Shown here piece by piece: positions 23,312-35,600 of a stretch of 64,000 bases of DNA. A program made the position numbers and the translations under genes. Each line of letters begins with the position of its first letter. Position 1 is the stretch's first letter. Under the pieces are notes generated by a model. That model was not told where the DNA came from. It was given only the letters and a program-made list of their open reading frames with translations, and did not search any database. The stretch is from contig OZ023214.1 in assembly GCA_963995525.1 (NCBI GenBank), positions 49,230,725-49,294,724 on the forward strand, read 5' to 3'. Origin of the DNA: Escarpia spicata (taxonomy: Eukaryota; Annelida; Polychaeta; Sabellida; Siboglinidae).

Positions 23312-25946
23312 ACCCGGTCAGTACATGGAAGACAGGCAGTGTCTTGTACTTGTCAAGACTAAGCCAATGTGCAATAGCAGTTGCATCGTCGTATTTCTTG
23401 AAGAACTTTGCGACATGCTTAACAACAACCGTGTAACGTATGGTTCACAAAAAACGAAGTAGGTATATCTATAAATTACTGTTGGTTCAGGTGCTGCAAT
23501 GAAAACGAACATCCGTTTGGTTTCTGCCGCCAACGCGTAGATCTTTCCCCCTATTTTGGCGGCATTTAGTTCTTTTCGCTTTTATTTTACTCATCGGAGA
23601 GACACCTAAAACAAAGTCTGATATGTGGCGTCCTTGATTTTTCTCAACTGAATACACGACACACGCGGCGTCTTGCCGACGACTCTCAGATTATTCCTTT
23701 GAGCGAGGCCAAGTTCTTTTGCGACACCGGCCTCACAAAGGCAACGTCTACATAACAGAAACAGTTGTACAGGCTGGTCGGAGTCACATACGCCGAGGGA
23801 ACCGACATCGCCGCTCTTCTTATCTAACAAAAATCACGTTAATATTTGATTCGACTTTAAAGGAGGGAGTATATTCCTAGTTTTTTTCATTTACTAATTA
23901 TTATAATGTTCTTAAAACTATCATAACTATATTGAAGGTATGCCGCAAACCATGTTGTGTTAGGTAAGCCCGTAATAATGCATTTCACGTATCTTCAGTT
24001 TTTAAGATACGAGTCATACGATCCCTCAAATGTTAAACTAAACATCCAGTTTCAAAACAAGCTTGAATGACTGCCAAGCTTTCAACCAACAATGGAGTAT
24101 AACTTATACACTTATCATTACGGCGTAACATTAGCAACACATTACATTCGGAATTAGATCATCCTGATTATATCTAAGGATTCATATTCATAGTTTGGTT
24201 AGACATTTCGACACAAACATAAAACGTAACTTAACACTCGCAGAAACCACGCGCACGTAGCAAATACTGGGAAAAACGGCCTCTGCATCATGGACTTTGC
24301 AGCATGAAGTATACTCTGTCACGATATGTTTATATCAATCCTCATGCCGACATCATGGTGATACGAATATTATTTGACATTTCTACACTAGCATGACTAG
24401 AGCGTATCGATGGACGTGAACGTCACAATATCTCCGACCATCGTCATTTTAAACATACGAATATCTGCGAGCGCGTTATGGTGTTTATGTAATGATGCTC
24501 TGTGTTTACTAACATTTGGTAACTATTGCTATCACGGCTGTCATCTACCAAGGCATCTTGTTAGGGGACGGGCAGCTTTGCAAGAATGTAATTCTTTTAC
24601 TTTGTCGAATACGTATTGATAGATGCGACACACTACTACACGAGCTACGCTGATAACAGTTTCAGTCTTCCGAAACGCTGGTCCTTATTTGTTACACAAT
24701 ATATATACTTAACACAATATTGGATTGCTCGTTCCCTAAGGCTCCCCCGGTTGCGACGTCTATGAATTGTATATTTGCATGTGTGCGAGTGTGCACGTGC
24801 CTGTCTGATCAAAGCCGAATCGAGGTGAATGCCGGGAAATATTCGTGAGCCGACGAGTTTCCCGGCAATCAGTTTGATCGCAGGTGCTTCATTGACGTTA
24901 CACGTAATCCAATGTCAACTACCACGAGAGTAGGCGATAACTCTGAACAGTAATTGTAGCCAAATTTGCGCTATTGTATTCGTATTATCTTGGAATATGT
25001 TGTGTAGTTGTATTGTATTAAAACACTCACAGAACGTTACGTACGTTGTATAAGTCAACGTTTTATGGGGCCGATATTAGTGTATCTTCAGATAATGTAT
25101 TTGGTAACTTGGCTTATTTGTAAGAGATGCTTTCGGTGACATCCATGTGTAAACATCGGTGTTGCAACGTATTGTGCTTAAACAGAACAACGCATTTATC
25201 ACATATGCTGGCTGTTATTTTCTGTAACACTCACGCACACACGCGCACACTCCCACAAGCACACGCACACACATACGCTGTTTATATAAATTAACTAACT
25301 AATATTGTGCGAGTCAGCAATTAAACCACAATCGTTAGGTCGTACTCGTCGCAGTATACTTGGCATTGACATTACGGCACCTGGCAGACTTCAGACAAGT
25401 TGCCGTCAACGTAAATAACCATTAAAAAAAAATTATAATCAACTGAAACTGATATGACGAAGACGCTTCTTCGAAAAACAGCGATTATACAAAAAGATGG
25501 CTGCTGTTAAACACAAGACACAGACACGCGCCGGTTTTGCGGCACGTATAATTATAGACTTGAATATCGCAATTAACTTCTCATTGAAAGTTGGACATTA
25601 TGTTCAGTTCATCGATAAAAAAACGGCACAATGTATCCCCCGAGGGTCACCGATATAACCTTTCATGCAGCGCTTTGTACCTCATCGATACTGGGCTAAC
25701 TGTCGACCACAAAAACGTGCCAGTGCGAGAAACGCAAAACTCGTTGGCACACAGTCGTCTTGCTATTGAAGAATGTAAATTAGTTTATTGAAGCATTTGT
25801 GTTGCAATTTAGCACACATACCGATATATAGACCATTGTGTTGTAATCGGTAGATATATAAGGTAGACACAGTGATGTATAGACTTAAAGACTATATGAT
25901 TTTGACAATATTACAAATTCGAATCATCATAAAAGAAGAGTACATC
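23300..25946 (+). repeat. Composite repeat copy R1 (core fragment plus module B)
   Basis: From 23300 to about 23395 it matches the foldback core at 36310-36415. It then jumps to module B sequence equivalent to 38200 onwards (an internal deletion of about 1.8 kb). Landmarks are shared in order with R2, R3 and R4: ACTGTTGGTTCAGGT, CACAAAGGCAACGTCTAC, AACCACGCGC, TACACGAGCTACGCTGA, CCCCCGGTT, TGACGTTACACGTAATCCAA. No intact coding sequence is present. Confidence 0.85.
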
Positions 25947-26922
<976 letters not shown>

Positions 26923-27319
26923 GTGTGCGCGTGTGTGTATGCGTGCGTGCGTGTGAGTGTGTGAGTGCGTACGACTTGGTTTCTGTGGCATATTGATGGC
27001 AATGGTAGAGGATGTTACTATGTATGTGTAAAATGCAATAGCAACGTTTTCCAGCTCACATCATGTGTTGCACGTTAATCGTCTGAAAGAATAGGTACTA
27101 CCGAATATGAAGCATACAGTGGCAAATTAAATACACTTTGACGAAACCACTTGACGATATAATGCTTCTGGACACACTTAAAGGTGCTCCAATTGTAAGA
27201 CAACGAGTGTAAATTACAAAAGGAAATGCGGCTCGTGTTTCTTGTAGAAATGTGTTAAATAAGTGTAGAAAATATGCTAATGGTAGCATTGTGAGACAGC
27301 GACTGAGGAACATTGTCAC

Positions 27320-28175
27320 GTGATGCGTCTGTCTGACATCTATATATTCACACACTATACCTTGCACATGTCTCAATAACAAGTGCTAGCAAATAATGCA
27401 CCCAAGCAAAGACACTGCAAAACACAATAGCGACGATTTATTGATTTATTAAATACACAAGTGTATAGAGATACATCAACACAACAAGTGGTCAGTAAGC
27501 ACACATATCTGACCAAATGCATCAGACAAGAAAGGGCACAACAAATGCATTTCTACAAAACAAGTTCTTATATTACGCGGTATCCAGTTCTTAGGACAGT
27601 TCGGAGCAATTTAGATGTTATCTACTCACAGACCTGTTCATTCGAATACCATTTCGACTTCTCTAGAAGGCATTCGCCCCTAATAAATATAACCAATCAA
27701 ACGTGCATGCATGTTTCAAACGTGTATACCATGATGGTGTTACTGTGGTAGAAATCAAAATTGTATTAGGAAATTGTCGATTTTTAATATACACACGTGC
27801 ACCAGAATACACTTAATTTGTTATTATAACCAGAAAGTCTTATAACCTGCCGTTTTGTTAGTGCACACATATGTAATATCCCGTATGAAAAAATACCTAC
27901 AATAAAGAAAACGTCTTCAGAAATAATTGGTCGTATTTAATAAGCAGCAACACCATGATACTTATTTACTTATTTTAGTAATGCAACTGTAAAAAGGTGA
28001 TCATAATTACCGTATATATTTACCTCTCCCATATATCCAACAAGAACGTTAATTTAATTTGATACATGCATCATTGGACATGTTGATGTATCAACTATTG
28101 TGTACGCAAACATATAGAATATATACCCACAAATGAACAAAACACAGTGAACGGTATATCTTTCCATAATTAAAC
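27320..28175 (+). repeat. Dispersed repeat D, copy 2
   Basis: This is a longer copy of the sequence at 11905-12330 in the same orientation, with extra internal sequence. Its function is unknown and it is non-coding. Confidence 0.5.
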
Positions 28176-28980
28176 CTGAATACATATTGGCATTTAATAC
28201 GCTTGCATTTTGTTAATGCTCAGTGATAGATTATTATTAATATGCACCTGGGATTTACCGCAATTTTATCTTCATACAGGCCAGTTATTGTACACACATA
28301 AAGAAAGTGCATTAAAAGATAAATACCTAACGTGACACGTTTGGATAGATAATTACGACAGCTGTCAGCGCTATCAGTGTTGGTCTTCACTCTCGGTCGT
28401 TGGTCATGCTGTTCTTGACTCCGGGCTCTCAGTGGAACTTGGTAAGCATGGCGGTCATAAACAGACAACACAGCGCCAGCATGCTTACTGACAGTTGACT
28501 CGCTCCTGGAACAAGGAGCAAAGCGACGCATCAATGTTATTGTCACCCTGATTAATAAGATTCTTGTATCGGTCCATCGGCAGTATGCGTTCTCCTCGGG
28601 ACAAACGTTTAAAGCGACTCTGCTAGTTGCCTATAACATGAAACTATTCCTGCCAACTTGTGTGTTTTGAACTCAGACAGAACTTGCCCACGCCCGTCGT
28701 TAAAAAGATGTGTCAGCGTTCTATGGAAAGCTGAGTTATATGGAAGGAAAACCACCAACTGCACCCACTTGAAATTCACCATAAATCTATGACTGCACAC
28801 CCCATTGATGATCTTCAAAAACGAGCTACGGTACAACATTTTACAGCCAACAATCCGGGAGGTATTCTTCTTCTCCGTGAAGGCGGGAGTTACACAACAA
28901 ATCCGGAGACTCCCGGAAAATCTATCTTGGAGGAATGATAGGCATATGAACCGATAACAGAAATCTAATTAAATTTCTAA
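28176..28980. other. Sequence downstream of the secreted-protein cluster
   Basis: A minus-strand open frame at 28330-28546 has a possible acceptor (TTGTTCCAG, ending at about 28528) but no recognisable motif and few cysteines. I do not call it an exon. Confidence 0.3.
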
Positions 28981-29415
28981 TTAAATTTCGACTTTAATTT
29001 TTTCATAAAATCGCCGAATGTTCACTATCCGATCTTTGTTACAGGTATACAATTCACTACAAATACATGTACAACAATCTGATAGTGAACATTCGGCGAT
29101 ATGCGATGTTTCAGAATGTGGACAACGTATTAAAACAAACCTCTCCGAGAAACGTGCATCGGAAAAAAACCTTAGGTAATGCTTCGAGTTAGACTTTTCA
29201 AAAACTTCGTGAAGTTGTGCATAACACAGAACACAACACAGCTCACTTGTAGGTGGCCACTTACCAGACATACACTTTTGTTTGCTGTGTTTGCCTGGGC
29301 AACTGGCACAAATCAATCCGCTGTCGCACGCGTTTTGTTCATTGTCACAAGCGCCGTTTACCTTCACGTCCACGTTTGCTAAAACGAAGAGTAACACTAG
29401 GTTTCTAGCTATAAC
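28981..29415 (-). CDS. Small secreted cysteine-rich protein S3, two exons
   Basis: Exon 29415-29265 runs from acceptor TTTAACAG to donor GTAAGT. It encodes a hydrophobic stretch (RNLVLLFVLANV) like a signal peptide, then GACDNEQNACDSGLICASC and a short basic end, stopping in phase 1. Exon 29078-28981 starts in the matching phase after ATCAG. It encodes CCTCICSELYTC plus a basic tail and a TAA stop. Joined, they give about 82 residues, consistent with a small secreted disulphide-rich protein. No ATG is in frame; the position equivalent to the ATG of the related exon at 30380 reads ATA, so the start is either in an upstream exon or lost. I do not recognise a named family. Confidence 0.45.
   Translation of the reverse strand, partial: VIARNLVLLFVLANVDVKVNGACDNEQNACDSGLICASCPGKHSKQKCMSGKWPPTSELCCVLCYAQLHEVFEKSNSKHYLRFFSDARFSERFVLIRCPHSETSHIAECSLSDCCTCICSELYTCNKDRIVNIRRFYEKIKVEI
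29010..29100. repeat. Perfect 20-bp inverted repeat around a candidate splice acceptor
   Basis: ATCGCCGAATGTTCACTATC at 29010-29029 is exactly complementary to 29081-29100. On the minus-strand transcript one arm lies just before the acceptor AG (29080-29079) of the last S3 exon and the other lies inside that exon. Confidence 0.85.
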
Positions 29416-29649
29416 CTGTTAAAGCAATAAAACATGAGCACGTGTGACGACTAGCATAACGGTAGGAGAATCAACACCGCACGACCCGACATTAAATGAC
29501 GTCACGTGATGTAACATTGTAACGTCCTGCGTTTTATACCGCTCTGTTGCGTTAGTGACACAGAAGCGAAGAGTTGTGCTGGTAGCAAAGTGTTTGACCT
29601 TTGACAGTTTTAATATTAAATTTATTTAGCTAATATATTATCATATCCG

Positions 29650-29680
<31 letters not shown>

Positions 29681-29912
29681 TACAGACTAGGCACATATTC
29701 ACAAACGCTGGTTTATAGTGGCTTTAAAGTAGATGCTCATAAATCGAAATACACTGGTATAGATTATACAGGATCAACTGGCGAAACCCCTGAACCATTA
29801 ATAAAGTTTGATGTTTATGTAAATGTGTAAAGCTCTTGAAAAGGCAATATATGATCAACTCTCTACATAGATAACATACAATATCCCGTAGTTGTATAGA
29901 ACGATCACTTAC

Positions 29913-30380
29913 CGTCGCTATCAACGCAGAAGGTCAACGTCTCACCGTATGGCAATGTCGCCATGTATTCCTTTCTACCGCTCGTACATCCACACTTTTT
30001 ATTCTGACATGTCAGGAAATAATAACAGTTGTTCGTGTCGCATGATTCATCGTAAAGCCCTGAAACCCATACATATATAATACTTGTTATCCTCAATAAC
30101 TCGTCATTACTGGATTATGACGTTGTCAGTATTATCAGATCAACGAAAACTTGCTGTAACCGGCTGAGAATTATCAGCCGGTTACTGAACCTAGTCCTTT
30201 TGATACAGTATTATGCATCTATATAAAAGTTCGATTGAACCGGAAATGTCGTCAACACCAAATAAGGCTTATCGCAACCCTACACCTAGATTCCTATCTA
30301 CCTCGCTATATGTTCTAAATCCACAGGAAATGATACTTACATACCAAGATTAGCATTAGCACCCAATTTCTAAAATACAT
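29913..30380 (-). CDS. Small secreted cysteine-rich protein S2, signal-peptide exon plus one module exon
   Basis: Exon 30380-30341 starts with ATG and encodes MYFRNWVLMLILV, a signal-peptide core, ending in phase 1 at donor GTAAGT. Exon 30059-29913 begins in the complementary phase after TTTCAG. It encodes LYDESCDTNNCYYFLTC, KKCGCTSGRKEY and a tail ending FCVDSD, again phase 1, donor GTAAGT. The next acceptor downstream (AG at 29417-29416) would add three residues and a stop, ending the protein. This gives about 65 residues with seven cysteines, probably secreted. The module exon could equally be the last exon of the longer S1 gene, since the phases match. Confidence 0.5.
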
Positions 30381-30612
30381 GTCTAGCTAGATAACTATCC
30401 AAATAATTCCCACGTACGCACGCACGTACACAGATACCATGCAACAAATATACGTATACACGCATATATTCAATCCTGGGCATACGCATAAACGTATAAC
30501 ATTATGTAAACGCATTACCTACGCGCGCGCACATACATGCACGCACGCACGTACACACACACATATATATATATATGTGCATATATACATATGCACATAC
30601 ATATATACTTAC

Positions 30613-30655
30613 GACCACAATATTGTTTGTTTTCAGATGCTTTCTGGCTTGCATG
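30613..30655 (-). pseudogene. Truncated duplicate of the S1 EB/EGF-like exon
   Basis: The 43 nt encoding QKASENKQYCG and the following donor GTAAGTATAT match the end of exon 30981-30859 almost exactly. The 5' part of the exon, with four of its cysteines and its acceptor, is replaced by the CA repeat at 30657-30801. Confidence 0.75.
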
Positions 30656-30805
<150 letters not shown>

Positions 30806-30858
30806 TATATATGTGCATATCAACATATACACATACATATATATATATATATACTTAC

Positions 30859-33855
30859 GACCACAAAACATTTTGTTTTCAGATGCTTTCTGGCCTGCAT
30901 GGCACGTGCAAACGTTGCCTTCACACCTTCCACCATAACATGCAGCAGTGTCATCTGTGCAGGCTTCACCGATCTTCTTTACTGCGTACAAAAAGTGCAA
31001 CTTAGTGAGATGACGTATAATAATAATTCGTTGATGCGATATATGTAGAGTATGGGGCTAATCACTGCGCTAAAAAAATCAATAGTCTACTAAAATATAG
31101 TAATTAAAAAGTCATATAAACATCCTCCAAGACCATGGTTATAATGTCTACAGCATTTCACTGTAATAAACAGGTCTTAACTTTTAGACTGTGCGTAAAT
31201 AAAATATCAGTGGTGGTGCATAATGCAGAGAAAGTGGCATAGTTCTTTCCGTTGAGCAGGCAGATGTACCAATTGCACGTCCACCGACGGAATTGAATGC
31301 TGGTGGAAAAGCTAGAATGAAAATGAAGATGATCATACAGCTGCCGGAACCGAGGATTATGAGTTCGCGGGAAAAATAGTCCAGTGCCAAATCACGCAGA
31401 GCCTTGTAGATATACCTAGGTCAATAGTTTTTACTTTCTGCGCTGCCTGATAGGAGGTCAACGAAGGGCGACAATTGCTGACGAGGTATATGCTGAGATA
31501 GGCTACCCTATGATTTTGTGTATCATCTGTAGCAGTAGGTGATATTCAAGTAGGTCTACCAGCAGAGCAGTGCTGTAGTCCACTCTTTAAAAAATGATAC
31601 AATTAACAATTGACTAAATAAGGCTTTGCAGGCATTCTTCGTGATGTAGACCTTGGTGAAGCTGATAAGTCTGAAAAGGAAGTTACACTTTTTGCAAACA
31701 ACATCGAAAGGATGTCTTGTGCTAATGTGGTTATCACAGACGCAATGAGCTCCCAAGTTCCTGACATCAACTAGTGTTTTATAATTTCACGAATCGGCCT
31801 GGTTTGGGTGACCGTGGAATGAATGACCGGTGTCACTGGAAGTCTGCTATATGTTTTGACTTATTTGCTGCTGGGAAGAAGATTCAGTTCATTTCACGCA
31901 CATTCAACATATTCCCGTTTCGAATATATTCAATGGATGGATATAGTACAATGAGTGCATTCTAGTGGCCTTTTGGCTAAACACAGTAGCTAAGGGAATG
32001 CAGTATAGCTACGGTTATCATGTCTTTAAATGCTAGGTTTGCATCGATGTCCTGAGTATCAAATTGAATATTGTCCTTCGAACTGCCAAAGGATGCTTAA
32101 ATATATATGATATGTCATTATTTTATTATTATTATTGATATATATATATATATATATATCCAAATATATATCCAACTATATATATATATATATATAGTTG
32201 GATATATATATATATATATCAAAAAAATACCTATCCAACTATATATATATATTGGGCTATATATATATATATATATAGTTGGATAGGTAGTTAACAAGAA
32301 ATAGTTCAACACAAAAAACATATAACTCACCTGGCAGGCACTTGCTATTTTTATGCGAGTAGCCATGTTCGCAACGACACGTTCCTTTGTCACACTGGTC
32401 AAACTTGTAGCAATAGCCGTGGTCGTAATCACACTCCGAGGTAGTTGTGCAGTTGTCGCGATACTCTGCTCCTGTAATGACACACCCGCCTTAGCGTTAA
32501 TCTAGAGATATTCATGACGTAACCTCTGCGAAAACGGATGTTGTTCCTTTACCAAAGTTGAAGGAAGGATGTCGTTGTTGAAGCATTGTCGCACAGAGAC
32601 GAAGACGTCGAACGGTGAACGAAACGAATTTTATAGCTTGTTTATGCCATTTAATGTTTGCGCACCTCACAAGCGAAGGACGCATTTATTGTGTAAATCC
32701 TCTTGGCTGTCGTAAGTAATGGACGATAACACAATATTAATGTTGTTGTCAATAAGGACGAATATGTCGCAACCTTATTATTGTTACACGCCTGCTGAAC
32801 TTGTTACAAACATAATCTGTTTAGACAGATCCAGACTGCTACATTGGAATCAGAAAACTATGTGGTGTTCTTCATAAGTCACCAACTGACACAATGACCT
32901 TATCGTACATTAGAATGCACATCGCAATAAGCAGCGGAACGAAACTGACGCTGTCGTTACTCCATAAGCACAATAACAAGACCAAGAAGAACAAGAAAGT
33001 TTATTTTGACCCCGATATACAATGTGTATAACACTAAGAGTTAACATAGACAATATGTAGGCATATATATTCAATATATACAAGTGCCATGTAATGTGTT
33101 TTAACGGGGTCAGTCACTCCTATTAAGACTAACCATCGCTCTCGTCGGAGCCACTAAAATAACTGTTCAACTCATTCATACGAAAGAAATGCGATGTGCA
33201 GAAGAAGAAAAATAGAGCAAAAATAATGTGCACGATTTTGCGTACATGTGCATGTAATAGAGTATTTGTGATAACATATCATAATAAATAAATTATAGTT
33301 GTCGCACGTACACATCAGTATACTTGCATATTCATACATGCGTGCATATACCTTACATACATAAATACATACACATGTGTGCATAGATAACTAGCATATA
33401 TCCATACATATTACACACATATTACTGATTCTGTTGCCCTTGATAGCATATGTAACAGTTAAGGATTGTACACGTATCTGCATATTTTTGTAATAGGATT
33501 TCTTTGCATGATGTATACGCGGTTACCTCTCCATTAATGCGTGAACTCCACCAAAAGCAGTGCAAGTAAGCTAACAACAATTTCATTCGAAGGAGACGGA
33601 GAATCACAGCGGTATATATATAAACACTCGACTCTTCATTCTTCACTGGCTATAATCTGCCCACGTCGCGGCCAACGATATCATACCAACACGTGCCTCA
33701 CTAACTACTCATTACATACTACAGGCGTGATACTCGCTCACCTTTGCTAGAATTATTTCCCTTCAGCGCAAACACTCAAAACTGACTCACCACAGAAACT
33801 TACCATAGCTGTACTGCACGCTCACCGCCACCAACAGCGCGACCAAACACGTATT
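30859..33855 (-). CDS. Secreted cysteine-rich protein S1 with EGF/EB-like modules, partial
   Basis: Three exons on the minus strand share phases. Exon 33855-33804 encodes CLVALLVAVSVQYSY, a signal-peptide end, and stops in phase 1 at GTAAGT. Exon 32471-32331 encodes CTTTSECDYDHGYCY, then KGTCRCEHGYSHKNSKC, an EGF-like cysteine pattern. Exon 30981-30859 encodes GEACTDDTAACYGGRC, then NVCTCHAGQKASENKMFCG, an EB/EGF-like pattern. All internal exons are phase 1-1, so they can be added or lost without shifting the frame, as is common for extracellular modules. The start ATG must lie in an upstream exon because a stop precedes the first exon in frame. The 3' continuation may be the 30059-29913 exon. 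Function is unknown; secretion is inferred. Confidence 0.6.
31556..31760 (-). pseudogene. Possible decayed EGF-like exon
   Basis: The minus strand reads GAHCVCDNHIS and then VVCKKC after a possible acceptor near 31763. The cysteine spacing recalls the ends of the neighbouring modules, but the exon phases do not match them. It may be a degraded module copy. Confidence 0.2.
32138..32287. repeat. Nested AT-rich inverted repeats
   Basis: Several (AT)n blocks flanked by TATCCAACT and AGTTGGATA alternate, so that two or more hairpins and one larger stem can form. It lies in the intron just after the S1 exon at 32331-32471. Confidence 0.85.
32484..33803 (-). other. S1 first intron
   Basis: This lies between the signal exon and the first cysteine module of S1. 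A second hydrophobic start (MKLLLAYLHCFW) occurs on the minus strand near 33585-33550, with a GTAACC donor shortly after. It could be an alternative signal exon, but phase support is weak. Confidence 0.35.
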
Positions 33856-34816
33856 CTACAACGATCACAAATAGTTACGTAAAGGTACGCCCCGCTGATT
33901 TCAAATCATTTATAAAAAAATCAATAACATCATGTACCGATAGTGTCACTGTACTGGCGGTGATATCAGTATTATTATGTTGCAAAACCAAAAAGGTATT
34001 CCCAGTTACAGAAACATAATCATTATAGCTAATTTGGATACAACAGTGAATATTACATTGCAATACAAAACAAATTGTATTCCGAAACCAGGCCGGTATA
34101 CATTCATGTATCTTTCTATGTTTTATCAATACATACATATATATATATATGTTCTGTTTCTAGACACCCTTTTTGTCAATAATCCGTTAAAAAACACAAT
34201 TCATACTCGATTTCTAGGTTCAACATTAAAAGGCCTGTTGGCTGCCCGGCTACCACTAACAGAACAACCAAACACACATTCTACAACACGTGTCACATGA
34301 AGATATGAGCACAACACTTCACACTATTACAACATTTTCACAAACAAATTATATATTTTTGTAACGTATCGTGCAAAGGTAAGCAGGATATTTAGATCAT
34401 AGGTATCCATTATTTCATATCACTGTATGGTACTCCACAGCTAGCGTTGATCTGGGCAGATCCTAAAGCCAATGCATTTTTGGTTTTGTTATAGTACAAC
34501 ACAATTCTGTTCCAAAGTGAACGTGGTGTTGCTGTCCTACTTGATGGGACATCAAGTAGGACAACGTGACCTATTTCTTAGCAACAAAGTCCTTCAAGCT
34601 TACAAAATGGCTGACACGCACAGGTCGAATATGTTGATGAATTTCTGGTTACAAACGTTCTTCGTTGCTACAAAACACACTGCAAAGTTGTTTAGACGAG
34701 ACCTGCTTGATTGATCTTAGAGATTTTGTGCTGCCCTAATAATGTAATGCGCATGTTTATTAATTGGTTTTGTAAGATATTGATCGAATACTAAATAAAC
34801 GGCTGTTTAAAAAAAT
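33856..34816. other. Upstream of S1; possible decayed signal exon at about 34287
   Basis: On the minus strand TTGTAG followed by AATGTGTGTTTGGTTGTTCT (34287 downwards) closely resembles the S1 signal exon with its acceptor (33855 downwards) but lacks a donor. It suggests an older duplicate of the gene start. A perfect 14-bp inverted repeat with a 3-nt loop lies at 34533-34563. Confidence 0.4.
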
Positions 34817-34956
34817 AGAGAGTGTCTGCAACCGCCCCGATCTCGACTCCCTAACCCTATCCTGATCGTGCCACGCGCTCAGTTCGATTGTTGCACAATC
34901 GAAACGAGCGCGTGGCGGATTCGGAGTCGAGATCTGGACGCTTGTAGACACTCTCT
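34817..34956. mobile_element. 140-bp foldback MITE
   Basis: The outer arms AGAGAGTGTCT and AGACACTCTCT, middle blocks GATCTCGACTCC and GGAGTCGAGATC, and inner arms GCCACGCGCTC and GAGCGCGTGGC pair in order, so the whole element folds into one long hairpin. Confidence 0.8.
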
Positions 34957-35432
34957 GATACTTCGTTAACTCCACCTATCCACGCTATGGGACTTACCAA
35001 ATGTGAACCACTCATGTTGTCTCAGGTTGACCGTAGGCTGCGTCTCTCTTGGTCTCTCACCGTTTGACGAATGGGTGTACTGTCGCAGTTCTTTATAAAG
35101 ACGAAATTGTCATGGACGTGACCACTCCTGTTTTCACGTTGGTGGCTGGTTGCTAGCGTACGCAAACGGGAACATTGCCAAATTGTCCACACATTAACGG
35201 CTATCATCGTATTGTCAAGTCATTCACGGCATCGGCCAATCATCGATAAACTATGTCACCCGCGTTGGTCGTTGCTACTACCGATGTGTATGATTGTTCT
35301 TTCGTTCATCTGATAAGATTACACGGAATTCTGATAGAGACGCTCAACTGACTTATGAAGGGCATGCAAATACACAAAAGTAATATGTATACATATATAT
35401 ATATATGTATATATATGTTTATATATATATAT

Positions 35433-35447
35433 ACACATACACACACA

Positions 35448-35521
<74 letters not shown>
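35433..35521. repeat. (CA)n microsatellite
   Basis: An almost pure CA tract of about 89 bp, preceded by an AT-rich (TATA)n block from about 35392. Confidence 0.95.
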
Positions 35522-35523
<2 letters not shown>

Positions 35524-35600
35524 GCATATATTTCATTCGTCATTAATAGAAGAAGGAAAAGAAGAAGCACTCTAAAGATTGGAGGCATTCTAGATTTTTC

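Noticed and set aside
23606..23830. 75-codon minus-strand frame as a host gene
   Set aside because: The homologous segments in R2 and R4 carry stops and frame changes, so it is at most a relic inside module B.
28220..28546. 108-codon minus-strand frame with a possible acceptor
   Set aside because: No cysteine module, no family motif and no matching phase with the neighbouring exons.
28981..29397. 138-codon frame as one unspliced protein
   Set aside because: A consensus donor at 29264 and a phase-matched acceptor at 29079 make a two-exon structure more likely; the middle part has no cysteine-module pattern.
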